From positions 1-6,567 of the forward strand of contig JAGQSE010000503.1 in assembly GCA_020439725.1 (NCBI GenBank): DNA of 6,567 nucleotides. The letters are read 5' to 3'. A model generated the notes under the pieces. The model ran no database searches. It worked only from the letters and a program-made list of their open reading frames with translations, and was not told where the DNA came from. This document shows, piece by piece, positions 4,808-6,567 of the stretch. Position numbers and translations under genes: made by a program. Every line of letters starts with the position of its first letter. Within the stretch, counting starts at the first letter, position 1. The stretch comes from Acidobacteriota bacterium (GTDB lineage: Bacteria; Acidobacteriota; Thermoanaerobaculia; Multivoradales; JAHZIX01).

Positions 4808-6567
4808 ATGGGTACGGGGAATCTCGATCGCGTCAAGCACGTCCTCGCTCAAGCTCTAGACCTAGCCTCGGACGCAAGACCCGAGTTCCTCGACCTCGCC
4901 TGCGCCGGCGACGTCACCCTACGTGCAGAGATCGATTCCCTCCTCGGCCAGCGGTCGATCGACTTTTCGTTGCTCGACGGTCCGATCCGATCGCTCTTCC
5001 GTCCGGCGTCGGGAGGGCTCCAGGGCGGCACCGTCGCGGAACCCCGTCCAGGAGACCGGGTCGGTCCCTATCGCATCGAGCGACGCCTCGGAGAGGGTGG
5101 GATGGGGGTCGTCCTCCTCGCGTCGAGGGAAGAGGACTTCCGCAAGCGGGTGGCCATCAAGCTGGTGCGAAGCGCTCGGATGAGCCGCGTCGTGGTTCTG
5201 CGCTTCTTCCGCGAGCGGCAGATCCTTGCCAAGCTCGAGCACCCCAACATCGCGCGGGTTCTCGACGGCGGTCTGACTCGAGCGGGTTTGCCCTACTTCG
5301 TCATGGAGTACGTCGACGGCTTGCCCATCGACGAGTACTGTCGCCGCCGCGCGCTGCCCATCGCCGGGCAGGTCCAGCTATTGATCGAGATCTGCTCCGC
5401 CCTGCAGGCCGCCCACAGTCATCTGGTCGTCCACCGCGATCTCAAACCATCGAACATCTTGGTGACCTCCGAAGGGGTGCCCAAGCTGCTCGATTTCGGG
5501 ATTGCCAAGCTGTTGGCGCCGGAGGCCGACGCCCTGCTGACCGATCAGCACCAGAGACCCATGACGCTGCGCTACGCCAGCCCGGAGCAGGTTTGCGGAA
5601 CGACCCTCGGCACCCAGAGCGACATCTATTCCCTCGCCGTCGTGGCCTTCGAGCTGTTGACGGGTCAAATGCCGTATCGCCTGCCGTCGGGGGGAGACCT
5701 GGAGCTGGCCCGTGCCATCTGCGAACAGGAGCCGAGAAGACCGAGCTGGGCTCTGTCCGAGGATCGATCGAGATGCCGGCTCCGCCACCCGCGTTTTCGG
5801 AGGCCCCAGGCGGCAGATCTCGACAGCATCGTGCTCAAGGCGTTGCGCAAGGATCCTGAGCATCGCTATGGCTCCGTGGAAGGTATGGCGGACGATCTGA
5901 AACGTTTTCTGGAAGGCCGACCGGTCTCCGCCCGCTCGGGGAGCCGCAGCTATCGAGCGGCGAGGTTTCTGAGCCGCCATCGTTGGGTGACGCTGTCGTT
6001 CCTCGTCTTCCTGCTCTTTGCCGGCACCTTCGCCGTGGCCTCGGCTCTGCTCTGGCAGAGGGCGGTGGTGGAGCGTGCCAGGACCCACCGGGTGATGAGC
6101 TTCATGAAGGAGGCCATCCGTTCCGCAGGGCTCGACCGGGCCCATGGAGAGGTCTCGACGATAGAGGACCTGATGCGGGATGCCTGGCGACGCATCGACG
6201 AGCTGGGAGACGACCCGCAGACGCTGACCGAGTTCCTGGAGACCTTCGGTGGGCTGTACGTCGATCTGGGGCTCTACCCGGAAGCCGAGGAGCAGCTCGA
6301 GCTCGTGGCGGCGCTGCGCCGGGAGAAGCACCCGGATGGCGACGCCGCTCTCGCCCGGGCCATCGGTGACCGGTGCGGCTTGCTCGTTCGCCGGGAGGAC
6401 TTCCGAGGCGCGGAAGCGTGCTACCGCGAGGCCCTGGACCTCTGGCAGGCGCTGGGCTCGGATCCGGAAGCCGTCGCCCAGGCGAGACGCGACCTCGCTT
6501 CGAGCCTTCTGATACAAGGTCGCTCGTCGGAGGCGGCGAGCCTTCTGCGGCAGGTCGTCGAAACCCG
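4808..6567 (+). CDS. Transmembrane Hanks-type Ser/Thr protein kinase with C-terminal TPR-like repeats (3' end beyond window)
   Basis: 586 residues are visible and the frame runs off the right edge without a stop. Residues 1-60 carry a helical leader (LDRVKHVLAQALDLASDARP, then EFLDLACAGD and LRAEIDSLLG). This leader is characteristic of sigma-linked kinases in Acidobacteriota-like genomes (recalled from family knowledge). The kinase domain spans about 88-370: G95-EGGMG-100, Lys118 (VAIK), Glu136, H209-R210-D211 with K213 and N216, D229-F-G-231, and YASPEQ 256-261. All catalytic residues are present, so it should be active. Thr245 and Thr253 lie in the activation segment. One membrane helix spans about 395-416. 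After it, residues 470-586 form helix-pair repeats (LYVDLGLYPEAEEQLEL; LLVRREDFRGAEACYREALDLW; SLLIQGRSSEAASLLRQVV) resembling TPRs, presumably extracytoplasmic. ATG 4808 is the first start after an in-frame TGA at 4784. It follows the sigma gene in the same direction and may phosphorylate it (inference). Confidence 0.94.
   Translation, partial: MGTGNLDRVKHVLAQALDLASDARPEFLDLACAGDVTLRAEIDSLLGQRSIDFSLLDGPIRSLFRPASGGLQGGTVAEPRPGDRVGPYRIERRLGEGGMGVVLLASREEDFRKRVAIKLVRSARMSRVVVLRFFRERQILAKLEHPNIARVLDGGLTRAGLPYFVMEYVDGLPIDEYCRRRALPIAGQVQLLIEICSALQAAHSHLVVHRDLKPSNILVTSEGVPKLLDFGIAKLLAPEADALLTDQHQRPMTLRYASPEQVCGTTLGTQSDIYSLAVVAFELLTGQMPYRLPSGGDLELARAICEQEPRRPSWALSEDRSRCRLRHPRFRRPQAADLDSIVLKALRKDPEHRYGSVEGMADDLKRFLEGRPVSARSGSRSYRAARFLSRHRWVTLSFLVFLLFAGTFAVASALLWQRAVVERARTHRVMSFMKEAIRSAGLDRAHGEVSTIEDLMRDAWRRIDELGDDPQTLTEFLETFGGLYVDLGLYPEAEEQLELVAALRREKHPDGDAALARAIGDRCGLLVRREDFRGAEACYREALDLWQALGSDPEAVAQARRDLASSLLIQGRSSEAASLLRQVVET

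Noticed and set aside
4753..5859. 368-codon forward frame overlapping the start of kinase 2
   Set aside because: It is Arg/Pro/Ser-rich without motifs; the +1-shifted frame carries the uninterrupted kinase from 4808, so this is a shadow and not evidence of a frameshift.
5378..6517. 379-codon reverse-strand open frame opposite kinase 2
   Set aside because: It lies wholly antisense to a gene with complete kinase motifs, its translation shows no recognisable domain, and long antisense frames are expected at this GC content.

Overview
The window is GC-rich DNA packed with bacterial Ser/Thr phosphosignalling genes. It suggests a free-living bacterium with many Hanks-type kinases. The pairing of a PF07638/TIGR02999-type ECF sigma factor with a kinase carrying a 'FLDLACAGD'-like N-terminus and a helical-repeat tail is typical of Acidobacteriota. 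It also occurs in Planctomycetota, Gemmatimonadota and similar phyla, so the phylum assignment is an inference from gene content only.

Layout: two divergent transcription units are separated by a 244-bp intergenic region (3705-3948). The leftward unit holds a transmembrane Ser/Thr kinase (3704-1320). It overlaps by 4 bp (ATGA) a second gene, an FHA-domain plus ABCG-type ATPase transporter (1323 to the left edge, truncated before its membrane domain). The rightward unit holds an ECF sigma factor (3949-4521), a 286-bp gap, then a second transmembrane Ser/Thr kinase whose C-terminus looks like TPR-type helical repeats (4808 to the right edge, truncated).

How the parts may work together (inference): each kinase sits beside a plausible output. 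Kinase 1 is coupled to a transporter whose FHA domain is expected to read phosphothreonine, as in the M. tuberculosis PknF-Rv1747 pair. Kinase 2 is downstream of an ECF sigma factor that has no anti-sigma gene next to it and carries Thr in place of the usual acidic sigma2.2 patch. This is the situation in which sigma activation by threonine phosphorylation has been described (Vibrio EcfP/PknT). The shared divergent control region could let the sigma factor drive both units. No RNA genes, mobile elements, CRISPR arrays or convincing terminators were seen. Long open frames antisense to the genes are high-GC shadows.
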